Numbered from the stretch's first letter, positions 8,777 to 17,845 are shown. The stretch: 64,000 nt of DNA from Candidatus Nitrospira kreftii (GCA_014058405.1 CP047423.1:124001-188000), one strand, 5' to 3'. A program made the numbers and translations. Notes: generated from the letters alone by a model not told the origin.

Positions 8777-9136
8777 ATGCCGACGTTCATTATTTCAGGT
8801 AGTCGAGGGACGGACGATCCCACGATGGCGACCTTGCCCTTTATGGCCGCCAAGACGGCCAAAGAGCAAGGACACGACGTAATTCTGTGGCTATGGAACG
8901 AAGCCGTGACGTTGGGTCGCAAGGGTGTGGCGGATCATGTGACCGGCGTAAACCTGACCCCGCTGAAAGAGCTGCTTGCTGCCGTACAAGCGGCAGGAGT
9001 GCCGATCTGGGTCTGCGGAGCTTGTGCAATCGCCAGACAAGTCGACACGGCAGATCTGGTAGCCGGCGCGTCTATTAAAGGCATGCCGGATTACATCAAG
9101 GCCGTAGCTGAACGCGATCGAAGCGTCGCATTCTGA
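8777..9136 (+). CDS. DsrE/DsrF-like protein
   Basis: Soluble 119-residue protein of the DsrE/F sulfurtransferase fold. It has the N-terminal strand PTFIISGSRG, a middle helix, and VWVCGACAIAR-like cysteines (WVCGACAIAR) in the position of the active cysteines. Such proteins relay sulfane sulfur in the cytoplasm. The TsdA-like and DUF2892 genes nearby support a sulfur link, but no dsr or sox genes are visible here. Ribosome site AAGGAG. Confidence 0.75.
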   Translation: MPTFIISGSRGTDDPTMATLPFMAAKTAKEQGHDVILWLWNEAVTLGRKGVADHVTGVNLTPLKELLAAVQAAGVPIWVCGACAIARQVDTADLVAGASIKGMPDYIKAVAERDRSVAF

Positions 9137-9296
9137 TATAAGACCGGGAGAAGGAAGTGTCGTATGGCAGCTGACGGTTCGGAGATCCAAGTTCCACGCT
9201 GACCGAGGATGCTCTCCGTATGATCGATTCGAGAAAGGCCCTCATTGAGCTGCTGGAGAACAGAAGTGTCGAAATGATTGAGGAAGGAGCGGGGCG

Positions 9297-9827
9297 ATGA
9301 AGACGAAGATGTTTCCGTTGCTGGCTATTTTGGTGTTCTTCGGGGTCTCCAACGGTGCGGCAGAACGACATATGATGCAACCGAGAGTACCAGCCGATAA
9401 GCTGGCCGAAGCCCGAGCTCTCAGGAGCCCGCTCCCCGCATCTCAAGAAATCGTAGAAAAAGGGAAGGCGCTCTACCACGGCAAGGGCACGTGCTTCACC
9501 TGTCATGGAATGGACGGGGACGGCACAGGACCTGGGGGCGCCCAACTGAATCCTTCCCCTCGGAATTTTCAACACCATGGGTTTTGGCGGCACCGCACCG
9601 AGGGAGAAATATTCTGGGTGATCAAACACGGCTCTCCCGGTACCGGTATGATCGGGTTTGGGCAGGTCCTGGAGGATCACGAAATCTGGTCCATCCTACA
9701 GTATGAGCGCACCTTCGCAGGCATGCACGGACCGGGAATGAGAGGTCATAGCGGCGGGATGGGGCCGATGAGAGGATCCGAAGGCGGGATGGGACATCGT
9801 GGACGGAAAGGCGAGATGGGTGAATAA
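9297..9827 (+). CDS. Monoheme c-type cytochrome with Met/Gly-rich tail
   Basis: Exported cytochrome of 176 residues. One heme motif CFTCH (GTCFTCHGMDGDGTGPG), then RNFQHHGFWRHRTEGE and GSPGTGMIGFG with the likely Met ligand. The last 35 residues are a low-complexity tail rich in G, M and H (MRGHSGGMGPMRGSEGGMGH), which could bind copper or other soft metals. The same tail style appears in the Spy-like protein at 29202. ATG start with GGAAGGAG. Confidence 0.82.
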   Translation: MKTKMFPLLAILVFFGVSNGAAERHMMQPRVPADKLAEARALRSPLPASQEIVEKGKALYHGKGTCFTCHGMDGDGTGPGGAQLNPSPRNFQHHGFWRHRTEGEIFWVIKHGSPGTGMIGFGQVLEDHEIWSILQYERTFAGMHGPGMRGHSGGMGPMRGSEGGMGHRGRKGEMGE

Positions 9828-10075
9828 GAGACGCCGCATGCGATCTGAATAAACTCGACGGTTCATGCGCAGCCGTCTTAGCCAGTGAAAACTTTGCAGA
9901 TTCGACCGCGAACGGATTTTCGCCACAGAAGCTCCGATGAACTTGCTGATTGCCTTCATGATGAGGAAACAACAAATTGGTCGTGTTATCCGCCTGTTCC
10001 TAAGCATCCTCGAATCTCAGCCTGGCATGCCTATGGTCCCATGGGCATGGGTGCATTCATCTCTGTGATGTCTCG

Positions 10076-11473
10076 ATGTTCAGGCCGATTCCAGAAACTA
10101 CCGTCTTCCGAAGGATTCCCTATCGGCTGATCGCATCCGTCCTTTTGATTCTGGCCCTGGTTGTCTCCGTCATTCTGCTCTTCAGTCTGGAACGCGACAA
10201 ACTTCTCCTGGAGGGTTTCAGCGAGGGCAAGAGGATTCCGACGGAACTATTTCCGGCTCTGTGGCAATCGCGAAGCGACCTAGTCGTCGTGACGCTTCTT
10301 GTATTCTTGGTGAGTGCGATCGGAATTGCGGCAGTCATCACGTTTCTGCACTACGACAGTACGCGTCGCACACTTGAGGAGGTGAAGGGATTAGCGCGCA
10401 ATATCTTGCAGAGTATCCCGACCGGCGTCTTGACTCTGAACCGATCCGGAGTGATCACCGCCGTCAATCCCATGGCAGAGGCCGTGCTGAAACGCTCAGG
10501 GACAGACCTGTTGGGTCACTCCTATGAATCGGTCTTTACGGAAGGAGATACCATCCGTGGAGCACTGGATGAAGCGCTACACACACATGAGTACTCGAAA
10601 CAGAAGGATGTACCCTACGGAACTCACGATGGGATCGTTCACAGCATCCGCATCGGTACTGCCGAATTGACTGGAGATGACGGACAACCAGCAGGCGTCA
10701 TCTTGCAAGCTCAGGATGTCACGGAATGGCTGGTGCTCGAACGGCGCGTGCTCGTTGCGGAGAAACTCGCCGCGCTGCATACCTTGTCCGCCGGCGTCGC
10801 GCATGAACTACGGAATCCGCTGAGCGCGATGGATTTGAACCTGCATCTGCTTGATGAAACATTGAAAGAAGGGGGTGGGCTGGCGCAGGACGTGGCGCAC
10901 TATCTTCAAGTCGTGAACGCCGAATGTCGACGCCTCTCCGTGATTTTGGATAACTTCATGAAGTTTGCGCGTCCCACCTCAATGGGTCTCCATGACGTGG
11001 ACTTGCGAACGGTCATCGCACACATCATGGCACTCATGCAATTCGAGGCCCAAGAGCGGAAGATCCAACTGGAGGAACGAGTTGAAGAAGCATTACCTCC
11101 AGTGTTTGGAGACGAGACACAAATCAGCCAGGTCCTGGTGAACATCATGGTCAACGCATTCCAAGCCATGCCGGACGGTGGACGGTGTTCCATCATCACG
11201 CAGGTTCAGAGGAATGCCGACGCTCGCTGGGTGGAAGTCGTGGTGTCGGATACAGGCGTTGGAATCAAGAAGGACGATCTGTCGCACCTATTCGAGCCCT
11301 TTTACACCACCAAAGCTGGCGGAACAGGCCTCGGCCTTGCTATTGCCTATCGAATCATGCAGGACCACGGCGGCGCCATTCGCGTTTCTAGCGTATTCGG
11401 CGTCGGGACCACCGTGGTCGTGCAACTCCCCGTAGGAGCCACGTCGCTTGAGAAGCTTGAGGTAGGTTCATGA
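10076..11473 (+). CDS. Sensor histidine kinase (NtrB-like, PAS domain)
   Basis: Membrane histidine kinase of 465 residues. Two transmembrane helices (about 18-37 and 69-91) enclose a very short periplasmic loop. A PAS domain spans about 105-220. HisKA carries the phospho-His in AHELRNPLS (His243). The ATPase domain shows the N box (NIMVNAFQAM), DTGVGI, and GGTGLGLAI. The stop overlaps the start of the response regulator by 4 bp (ATGA), so the two form a pair. The input signal is unknown; the small loop suggests sensing within the membrane or cytoplasm. Confidence 0.9.
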   Translation: MFRPIPETTVFRRIPYRLIASVLLILALVVSVILLFSLERDKLLLEGFSEGKRIPTELFPALWQSRSDLVVVTLLVFLVSAIGIAAVITFLHYDSTRRTLEEVKGLARNILQSIPTGVLTLNRSGVITAVNPMAEAVLKRSGTDLLGHSYESVFTEGDTIRGALDEALHTHEYSKQKDVPYGTHDGIVHSIRIGTAELTGDDGQPAGVILQAQDVTEWLVLERRVLVAEKLAALHTLSAGVAHELRNPLSAMDLNLHLLDETLKEGGGLAQDVAHYLQVVNAECRRLSVILDNFMKFARPTSMGLHDVDLRTVIAHIMALMQFEAQERKIQLEERVEEALPPVFGDETQISQVLVNIMVNAFQAMPDGGRCSIITQVQRNADARWVEVVVSDTGVGIKKDDLSHLFEPFYTTKAGGTGLGLAIAYRIMQDHGGAIRVSSVFGVGTTVVVQLPVGATSLEKLEVGS

Positions 11474-12828
11474 CCAACCCCGCGAAGATCCTCATTGTTG
11501 ACGACGAGGTGAACATTCGCAACGCGCTGGTGACCCTCCTGGAAAGGAAGGGATATCGGGCCCGAGGCGTGGCGACGGCGGAAGAAGGGTTGGATCTGCT
11601 TGAAACGACCGGGATGGATCTGGTGATTACCGACTTGCGCATGCCGGGAATCAGCGGGATGGAATTTCTGCGGAGACTGCAGACGAAATGGCCCGGCACG
11701 GAAGTGATGGTTATGACAGCCTATGGCTCCATCGAAACCGCCGTGGAGGCGATGCGTGCCGGAGCCTACGATTATCTCACCAAGCCCATCGATCGCGAGC
11801 GGTTCCCCATCATGGTGGAGAAAGCGCTCGAACGACACCGTCTCTCCATCGAAAACCAGCGGCTCCGAGATCGACTCGAAACGAGAACACGTTTCGAGCA
11901 AATGGTCGGCGAAAGCGAGGCCATGCAGCGGATCTACGGCCTTGTGGAGATGGTGGCATCCAGCGATGTGACCGTCTTGCTCACAGGCGAAAGCGGAACC
12001 GGCAAGGAACCTGTCGCCCGAGCCATACACCACAAAAGCCTGAGGGCCGATGGGCCGTTTATTACCCTGAATTGCGGGGCATTACCTGACGCGCTCTTCG
12101 AGAGCGAGTTGTTCGGCTATGAGAAAGGCGCCTTCACCGGCGCGATGACGACCAAGGCCGGACGGTTCGAGCTGGCCGACGGCGGCACGTTGTTGCTCGA
12201 TGAAGTGGGTGAACTCTCACTGAAATCTCAAGTCGATTTTTTGCGCGTGCTGGAAACCAAGGAGTTCAGGCGCCTGGGTGGAACCAAGCTGATTACGGTC
12301 GATGCCCGCATCATCGCCGCCACCAATCGCAATCTTGAGGAAGCGGTCAAACAGGGCGCGTTTCGCGAGGATCTCTTTTATCGACTCAATGTCGTCCCCA
12401 TTCAATTGCCGCCACTGCGCGAACGTGGTGATGATATTCCCCTCCTCGTTGAAACGCTCCTACCAGAATTGTGCGCGCAGCATCAACGCGCGTCAAAGGA
12501 GGTCTCACGAGAAGCTATGAGACTCTTACGGCTGTACGCCTGGCCGGGAAATATCCGACAACTCCGCAATCTCCTCGAACGACTGGTTGTGACCGTACGT
12601 GAGGGGATGATCCTGCCCCAGCATTTGCCGGAGGAGATTCAGGCCAGCCAGGAAGATGTTCGAACCATGGTCGTCACCCTCGGAAATCCTCTGGAAGACA
12701 TTGAGAAAGAAGTGATCCGACGGACGCTTGTCGAAGTCACCAACCACCGCGAGAAAGCCGCCAAGCTGCTCGGTATCAGCCTGCGGTCTCTCCAGTACAA
12801 GATCAAAGAATACGGGATCCGCGAGTAA
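11470..12828 (+). CDS. Sigma-54-dependent response regulator (NtrC family)
   Basis: Three-domain activator of 452 residues: receiver with phospho-Asp55 (VITDLRMPG), AAA+ domain with Walker [10 protein letters not shown] (173-181) and the sigma-54 contact loop GAFTGA (220-225), Walker [15 protein letters not shown], and a Fis-type helix-turn-helix at the C-terminus ([19 protein letters not shown]). The Walker A helix has Pro181 where Leu is usual in NtrC proteins. A candidate sigma-54 promoter with an upstream palindrome occurs at 32.7-32.9 kb in this window, though nothing proves that it is a target. Confidence 0.92.
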   Translation: MTNPAKILIVDDEVNIRNALVTLLERKGYRARGVATAEEGLDLLETTGMDLVITDLRMPGISGMEFLRRLQTKWPGTEVMVMTAYGSIETAVEAMRAGAYDYLTKPIDRERFPIMVEKALERHRLSIENQRLRDRLETRTRFEQMVGESEAMQRIYGLVEMVASSDVTVLLTGESGTGKEPVARAIHHKSLRADGPFITLNCGALPDALFESELFGYEKGAFTGAMTTKAGRFELADGGTLLLDEVGELSLKSQVDFLRVLETKEFRRLGGTKLITVDARIIAATNRNLEEAVKQGAFREDLFYRLNVVPIQLPPLRERGDDIPLLVETLLPELCAQHQRASKEVSREAMRLLRLYAWPGNIRQLRNLLERLVVTVREGMILPQHLPEEIQASQEDVRTMVVTLGNPLEDIEKEVIRRTLVEVTNHREKAAKLLGISLRSLQYKIKEYGIRE

Positions 12829-13182
12829 GGATTAAACCGCCCATCTCTTACATAACTCAACCCCCTCGTCACATCTCCTCCTTGAACTGCAATTCTTGCA
12901 TGGACGCGATCAACTACATCAAGACGTAACTGCGCGATCTGTCGGGAGACATCCGAGTGTGAGTCGGCTGGTAAAGAAGGCCTGCACGCAGATTTTGCAG
13001 ACGACCACCTTCTTTGTCCCTCAGTCATGAGCTCCGCTTCGCCATAGGTCTGCGGTTCCAGTTGTAAGCACACAATAAAGCTGCGGCTTTGTCCGCTCAC
13101 TTCTTACGGCATTCAGTATGCAAGGATTCGCTTTCAGGAAGAGGAACCAATCAGTCGGACGTAACGCAAGGCGGAACAGAAT
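12829..13182. other. Intergenic stretch with no recognised feature
   Basis: 354 bases after the response regulator. No reading frame with codon character, no tRNA fold and no clear hairpin was found on either strand. It may carry the promoter of the pseudogene that follows. Confidence 0.4.
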
Positions 13183-13506
13183 ATGATTGTTGTGTCGCCG
13201 ATCACAAGGGGTGGAGTCGTCCTCGTCCTCTTATTGATGAACGGCTGTGGGCAACCGCCCGCCCAGCAACGTGAAGCAGCTCAGAAGGCGGTCGACGATG
13301 CCAACACTGCGGAGGCGGAGACCTATGCGAAGGATGATTGAATCAAATTAGAGCAAGAGTTCACCCTGGCCAAGGATGAGTTGGCCAAGCAAGAGATGGT
13401 CTTCCCAATGTTCAGATTGTATGACGACGTGAGGGACATACTGAGCACGGTAGTCGATTGTGGGGGCACGTGGCAACCAAGGCGTCGCACAACAAAGACG
13501 TGCGCC
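13183..13506 (+). pseudogene. Broken lipoprotein gene (DUF4398-like)
   Basis: ATG 13183 starts a lipoprotein signal (GGVVLVLLLMNGCGQPP) followed by a helical region AAQKAVDDANTAEAETYAKDD. A TGA at 13339-13341 stops it where an alanine/lysine-rich coiled coil should continue. The same frame then reads KLEQEFTLAKDELAKQEM, plainly coding. A +1/-1 shift near 13460 is needed to recover GHVATKASHNKDV. The rest of the gene is absent. One nonsense codon, one frameshift and a lost 3' end make it a pseudogene. DUF4398 assignment is from general resemblance. Confidence 0.7.
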
Positions 13507-13606
13507 TGACCGGTACGCAAATTCGAGCGAGTGAACCCACTACCGACCTAGTGATCGTGAAGACGGGCAGGAGAAGGAACGGTCGGAATACGTGAGGAGG
13601 GTGGTC

Positions 13607-13903
13607 ATGAGCGTGGGATCAACAAGGGAACCCGTACTATCTCCTCAATCGCCGAAGGAGGACTGGCTTGTCCAGCTCGCTCGGCTGCAAGCACTGCTGA
13701 CAGCCTGCCCCAGTGATCTCCTTTCGCGATGCGAACTGGCCGCACTCCTTGAAACGATGGACCTGTACGAAGAGGCCTGGGTTCACTGGAAAGCGGTCAT
13801 CGATCTTGATTCGAACCATCTCAACGCACGGGAAGGGCTCGTTCGTTGTCATCAGAAGACGTGGCGTCATCGTACAACCCACACAGTGAGAAGGAGCGTA
13901 TGA
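13607..13903 (+). CDS. TPR-like small protein
   Basis: 98-residue soluble protein. The middle (LLSRCELAALLETMDLYEEAWVHWKAVIDLD) has the alternating small and aromatic residues of about two tetratricopeptide repeats. ATG 13607 has the better ribosome site (GAGGAGGG) than GTG 13592. Its stop overlaps the next start (ATGA at 13900), so the two are translationally coupled. Likely a protein-binding helper; the partner is unknown. Confidence 0.6.
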   Translation: MSVGSTREPVLSPQSPKEDWLVQLARLQALLTACPSDLLSRCELAALLETMDLYEEAWVHWKAVIDLDSNHLNAREGLVRCHQKTWRHRTTHTVRRSV

Positions 13904-14181
13904 CCACGATCTGGGGCCGCCTCGAACAGATTGCCGAGGGTCGGTGCGTTCAAGTCAGAGCGGCCATGCCGGGAAATGCGGCGATCCTCATTCGCATCAT
14001 CATCGGTAACCAGACGCGTATCGCGAGAGGAGTCGAGCAGGTGCCTCTTGCCAATCTTCGCGAAGGAGAGTTCGTGGGAGTCACCTTCCGCGCGGCATGC
14101 ACAGGTCTTGTGAACGCCGACACAATCTATGCCCAACCAGAATTCGTGATGAGTGAGGCGAAATCCCCGTCCTCAGTGTGA
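13900..14181 (+). CDS. Hypothetical small beta-rich protein
   Basis: 93 residues, not recognised. The sequence alternates hydrophobic strands (AILIRIIIGN, GEFVGVTFRAACTGLV) with charged turns, like a small OB- or SH3-type barrel. It starts on the overlapping ATGA of the TPR-like gene, with AAGGAG ahead. No membrane segment or metal motif is seen. Confidence 0.6.
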   Translation: MTTIWGRLEQIAEGRCVQVRAAMPGNAAILIRIIIGNQTRIARGVEQVPLANLREGEFVGVTFRAACTGLVNADTIYAQPEFVMSEAKSPSSV

Positions 14182-14342
14182 CCACAAACGAGCACTCAGG
14201 GGTCCATGCGATAGGCCCCTGCTGGCTCTGAGTCGGTTTGCTGCTGCTCAGCTCAACTGAGTATGAACACTGGTTCCGGCGCGCTCGACGATAGCTTTTT
14301 GACTTTAATGAGACAACCGTTCAGGCCGGAGGCAAGGGACAG

Positions 14343-14374
14343 TCTAAAGGCGAAGGCTAGGCTTCGCCTTTAGA
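14343..14374. terminator. Strong hairpin upstream of a small basic-peptide gene
   Basis: A perfect 12-bp stem (CTAAAGGCGAAG at 14344-14355, complement at 14362-14373) with a 6-base loop, extended by a T-A pair. No T-run follows on either strand. It could terminate transcription from the 13.6-14.2 kb genes or act in the leader of the peptide gene 35 bp downstream. Confidence 0.45.
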
Positions 14375-14408
14375 TCGACTCATCACCATTCATCTCAAGA
14401 GGGTACTC

Positions 14409-14504
14409 ATGGCTGCAAAACGCGAGGTATCGGTCAAGAAAGCGAAGAAACACTCAGCGATCGGAAAAAGAAAGAAGAAAATCAGACCAGAGAGAGCAGG
14501 CTGA
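14409..14504 (+). CDS. Possible 31-residue basic peptide
   Basis: A short frame beginning ATG 14409, with GAGGG ahead, encodes a peptide with 13 Lys/Arg (KKAKKHSAIGKRKKKIRPER core). It ends 2 bp before the next gene and shares its strand. The charge pattern resembles small nucleic-acid-binding or ribosome-associated peptides, but nothing more is known. It could be chance. Confidence 0.4.
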   Translation: MAAKREVSVKKAKKHSAIGKRKKKIRPERAG

Positions 14505-14506
14505 AC

Positions 14507-14785
14507 ATGTCAGGACATGCGGACATCGTCGTGGTGCAGTTGCCGAGAGGGGCCACGGCGATGGTGTGGATGGACCTAGCCACGGGCACTGTGGCGACCA
14601 GCCATGCCGGACTACAGGTGACGCTGCGGCGGGGTGTCAAAAATTGGGCCGGTCATCTTGTGCTTCCACAAGACGGATCGAACTTCCTGTCCGCCGTGTA
14701 TGACCATTTCTTTCTCAACGGGTACCCCGTCCAGTGGCTCAGGCTCTCAGGTCTGAAAAAGGTTCAACGTATCTATCGTGTCTAG
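14507..14785 (+). CDS. Hypothetical protein before the KorA-like gene
   Basis: 92 residues, not recognised. Mixed alpha/beta composition with a GYPVQWLRLSGLKK end and no export signal. Its stop overlaps the start of the next gene by 8 bp, which suggests that the two are coupled. It follows the small basic peptide by 2 bp. Function unknown. Confidence 0.6.
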   Translation: MSGHADIVVVQLPRGATAMVWMDLATGTVATSHAGLQVTLRRGVKNWAGHLVLPQDGSNFLSAVYDHFFLNGYPVQWLRLSGLKKVQRIYRV

Positions 14786-16280
14786 AACGGAACCAATCAG
14801 TATGGCACCATTGACGAGTTGGCTACCAGTGCGCTCCCATCAAGAATTCGATCTCGTCGTCAAGATTGTAGGCGCTCCCGCATCAGGGCTCGCACAAGGC
14901 TGGACCCCGATCGCCCAGGCGTTGGTCCGACAAGGGCTGTCGGTCATGAGCCAAACGGGACGGCTCAACGGAAAAGTCGGTAAATGTGTCCTCAGTATCC
15001 GTCTCGCGACCAGGCCGTTCAGTTCGATGGGCCATGGATGCGACGTCCTGGTGTACTTGGGCAAGAAGGCCTCAGAGTATGGGCGTGTCGGACTCCAGCC
15101 GGGCAGTCTCCTCCTGTGGGATCCGCCGTCCGATCAGCAATCATTTTCGGGGCTGCCCAACGGCGTGGTGGCCTATCCGGTTCCCTTTCAGGCCCTTTCG
15201 ATTCAGAGTGGGGAGAGATTCGAAGGCAAAGGGTTTGCTGCGCTGGGCGTGCTCTTCCACTTGCTCGGTGTGTCGGCGGGCACGCTGGATCAATGGACGG
15301 CGTCGGTCGCGGCGCCGCGATCATTTGCATCGGGTGTAGCGTTTGCTCGTGATGAACTCGAGAAGCACGACCCCTATGCCCTTCCGTCGATCGAACCCAA
15401 CGGCCGGAGCGGCGTGCTCCTGAGGTGCGAACACGCCATCCTCTTGGGATATGCGGTGAGTGTGTGCGAGTGCCGGACCGGATGCGAGACCGATCTCGTG
15501 ACGTCGCCGGCGCGATGGACCGCGCACCATCTGAGACTTGCCGAATCCATGGTCTCCCTCCTGAAGAGCGACGGGTATCCCGGTATGCAGATCTATCGAG
15601 GCCTGCAAGGAAAGGTCCTGACGGTGCTCCGAGGGAACGAGTCCGCGATGGCCGCGTGCCTCAAGGCTGTTACGACGCCAAGAATCTTTGTGGCAACCGA
15701 TGTTCCGGACATTATCCGTCTGGTCAAGGCAGGACACGAGCTGATTCGCAACGGATTGAGCGATGGTGTCGGAGTACTGATCGAGGAGGACCTCGCCTCC
15801 CGTCAGCACAGCATCGATACCTGGACCCTGGCTGATTGGATCAGACCCCAGCACAGTGTGGAGCCGGATCGCGATGGATGTGTTCCGTCCGAGACGCACG
15901 ATACCATGATCGAGCGGGATGAGGGAGACGCTGAGGCGGACATTGGATTCGTCGCCTGGGGAATGGCGCAGGGAGTGGTGCGAGATGCGGTGGCGCTCTG
16001 CCGAAGTTTTGGGCTCAACGTCGCGGGACTGTATCCGAGACAGATTGTGCCGTTCTGCCACGATGACCTCGAGTCCTTTGCCAGAACCGTCCGTCGGGTC
16101 GTCCTTGTCGAATCGGGCCAGACACCGAGCTCGTGGAACTGCCTACGCCCTTCATTCTCGTTCGACTACGGGACACTGACACCGCCGCAAGGTCAGCCCC
16201 TGACACCGATGGATATTTTCCTTCGCGAGGGATTGGGCGCCGTAGAAACCACAGAGACACAACCCAGAGGAAAGGAGTAA
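14778..16280 (+). CDS. Divergent 2-oxoacid:acceptor oxidoreductase alpha-like (KorA-like) protein
   Basis: 500-residue protein with the layout of a gamma-alpha fused KorA. Residues about 25-190 resemble the gamma domain (KIVGAPASGLAQGWTPIAQA). The end resembles the alpha transketolase-C region (IGFVAWGMAQGVVRDAVALC, FARTVRRVVLVESG). The middle is poorly conserved, and the usual YPITP-type alpha motif is missing. No TPP-binding beta subunit lies nearby. It may be a non-catalytic or regulatory relative, or part of an unusual complex with the CdhB-like product 5 bp downstream. GTG start; ATG 14802 is possible. Confidence 0.6.
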   Translation: MSRTEPISMAPLTSWLPVRSHQEFDLVVKIVGAPASGLAQGWTPIAQALVRQGLSVMSQTGRLNGKVGKCVLSIRLATRPFSSMGHGCDVLVYLGKKASEYGRVGLQPGSLLLWDPPSDQQSFSGLPNGVVAYPVPFQALSIQSGERFEGKGFAALGVLFHLLGVSAGTLDQWTASVAAPRSFASGVAFARDELEKHDPYALPSIEPNGRSGVLLRCEHAILLGYAVSVCECRTGCETDLVTSPARWTAHHLRLAESMVSLLKSDGYPGMQIYRGLQGKVLTVLRGNESAMAACLKAVTTPRIFVATDVPDIIRLVKAGHELIRNGLSDGVGVLIEEDLASRQHSIDTWTLADWIRPQHSVEPDRDGCVPSETHDTMIERDEGDAEADIGFVAWGMAQGVVRDAVALCRSFGLNVAGLYPRQIVPFCHDDLESFARTVRRVVLVESGQTPSSWNCLRPSFSFDYGTLTPPQGQPLTPMDIFLREGLGAVETTETQPRGKE

Positions 16281-16285
16281 TCAGA

Positions 16286-16864
16286 ATGGAACCATATGAA
16301 ATGACGGTGGGGCCTGAGGGATATCTTCCCCCCTCCGTTTCGGAACGCGGCGTGATCGGTCCCTCGAAAGGCGAGGGGCTTGTGCTGGGGAAACGGGTGC
16401 CGGAGCAGCAGGCGATTGATGAAGCAGCGCGCCGGCTCCTTCACGCGAAGAATCCGACCATATTCCCCGATCCTCTGGTGCTGTGGGCATGGAACGAACA
16501 GGCGGTTCGGGAGTCGATCGTCATCAAGGCCCTAGCGGACGCCGTTCCGGCCAAACTCATCCCCATGGCGGACTACCGTCCCAAATATCCCAAGATCGTG
16601 GCTGAAAAAGAAATCAATCCAAACCATCCGAATCTCACGATCTGGAAAAACAAGATCGATGTCTGTTTCTTCGTCGGCGTCCACTGCCATCAATCCAATA
16701 TCGCCCTCAAGATCATTCGTGGCGGTACGGATTGTTTCACGATCGCGCTCTGTACCTTCAGCGGCGACGACGAGGCGCATCTCACGATTCGTGACTTGAC
16801 CGCCGATACGATTCAGCGCATCACAGATTCGGTGTATCGTCAAAAAGGAACTCGCCCATCGTAG
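16286..16864 (+). CDS. CdhB-like (CO dehydrogenase beta/epsilon-type) protein
   Basis: 192 residues. The core (PLVLWAWNEQAVRESIVIKALADAV, KIDVCFFVGVHCHQSNIALKIIRGG) resembles the nucleotide-binding-like CdhB/ACDS epsilon family, often annotated as carbon monoxide dehydrogenase beta subunit family. No CO dehydrogenase catalytic gene is present. It may instead serve as an accessory (epsilon-type) subunit of a 2-oxoacid oxidoreductase, which fits its place right after the KorA-like gene. ATG 16286 follows AAAGGAG. Family assignment is moderate. Confidence 0.55.
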   Translation: MEPYEMTVGPEGYLPPSVSERGVIGPSKGEGLVLGKRVPEQQAIDEAARRLLHAKNPTIFPDPLVLWAWNEQAVRESIVIKALADAVPAKLIPMADYRPKYPKIVAEKEINPNHPNLTIWKNKIDVCFFVGVHCHQSNIALKIIRGGTDCFTIALCTFSGDDEAHLTIRDLTADTIQRITDSVYRQKGTRPS

Positions 16865-16906
16865 GCGAATCTATTGCCGCGTGCCTTTACCCCAAGAGGA
16901 GTTGTG

Positions 16907-17845
16907 ATGACGTGTCGTCGCTGGCTCTCTGCAACCCTGTTCACTGTTACGCTGGTAAGTACGTTGTCCGTCTGGGCCTATGAAGAAACCACAGTGTCGG
17001 ACGGTGGAGCGCTCACAGGATCGGTGAAGCTAACCGGCCTCGTGCCGAAGCCCAAAGGCTACAACCTGACCACCTTGCCGGATCCCTTCTACTGCGGACG
17101 TATTTCTGATGGACAAGGCTGGCGCATCCTGCAGCCGTTTAATGTGGGACCGGCGGGAGAGTTTCGGGAGGTTGTGGTCTATCTGGAGGGCATCGACAAG
17201 GGCAAACCCTTCGACGAAAGAGCTGTGCCGCAGATTGAAGCGAGAGACTGCCTGTTTCTGCCGTTCACGACCATTGTGCGGGACCATCAACCAGTCACGG
17301 TGGTCAACATGGATCCGGTCATGCACGACATCCAAGCCTATGAGACATCACAGTTGGGTGCGCGCGTCCTCTTCAACGTCCCGCTCCCGATGAATCCACA
17401 ACATCCGCGTAACTTTAAGGATCGCAGCGAGGCCGCGCTGTATCACAAGCACATGGCCGGGGCGCCGATGAAAGAATTGGTCACGCTCAGCAAAGACCGC
17501 CGGATCTTCGTGATGCAATGTGGTTTCCATGCGTACATGGAGAGTTGGGGTGTGTCGGTCAGGAATCCATACTTTGCCAAGACGGATGAGCGGGGGCGGT
17601 TTACAATCACCGATGTGCCCCCCGGCACCTACAAACTGGTGGTGTGGCATCCGTACATCCGCACGGTCAACGAGCACACCGTCACGATTGCGCCGAAGGG
17701 AACCACGGAGGCGATGCTCGTGGTCCCGGCTCCGACCGGGCGGCTGTATGCCAACGAGGTGTTGGAACATGACTACGTGCGGTATGGCGTGACCGAGGAG
17801 CAGAAAAAAGAGATCGAGCCGATGATCCACAAACAAGAACACTAA
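16907..17845 (+). CDS. Secreted protein with cupredoxin-like and carboxypeptidase-regulatory-like domains
   Basis: 312 residues with a signal peptide ending SVWAYEE. A first beta domain has potential metal ligands His (VMHDIQAYE), Cys and His (FVMQCGFHAYMESWG). It is followed by a short carboxypeptidase-regulatory-like repeat (TDERGRFTITDVPPGTYKLVVWH). Such proteins are common in periplasmic respiratory gene sets and may bind copper, but no function is proven. ATG 16907 is preceded by GAGGAG. It follows the CdhB-like gene. Confidence 0.7.
   Translation: MTCRRWLSATLFTVTLVSTLSVWAYEETTVSDGGALTGSVKLTGLVPKPKGYNLTTLPDPFYCGRISDGQGWRILQPFNVGPAGEFREVVVYLEGIDKGKPFDERAVPQIEARDCLFLPFTTIVRDHQPVTVVNMDPVMHDIQAYETSQLGARVLFNVPLPMNPQHPRNFKDRSEAALYHKHMAGAPMKELVTLSKDRRIFVMQCGFHAYMESWGVSVRNPYFAKTDERGRFTITDVPPGTYKLVVWHPYIRTVNEHTVTIAPKGTTEAMLVVPAPTGRLYANEVLEHDYVRYGVTEEQKKEIEPMIHKQEH

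Noticed and set aside
9828-10075. Short plus-strand frame near 9885-10130
   Set aside because: No ribosome site, no family features, and it runs into the histidine kinase start.
16286-16864. Carbon monoxide dehydrogenase subunit
   Set aside because: Only a CdhB-like protein is seen; no CODH/ACS catalytic gene or metal site is in the window.
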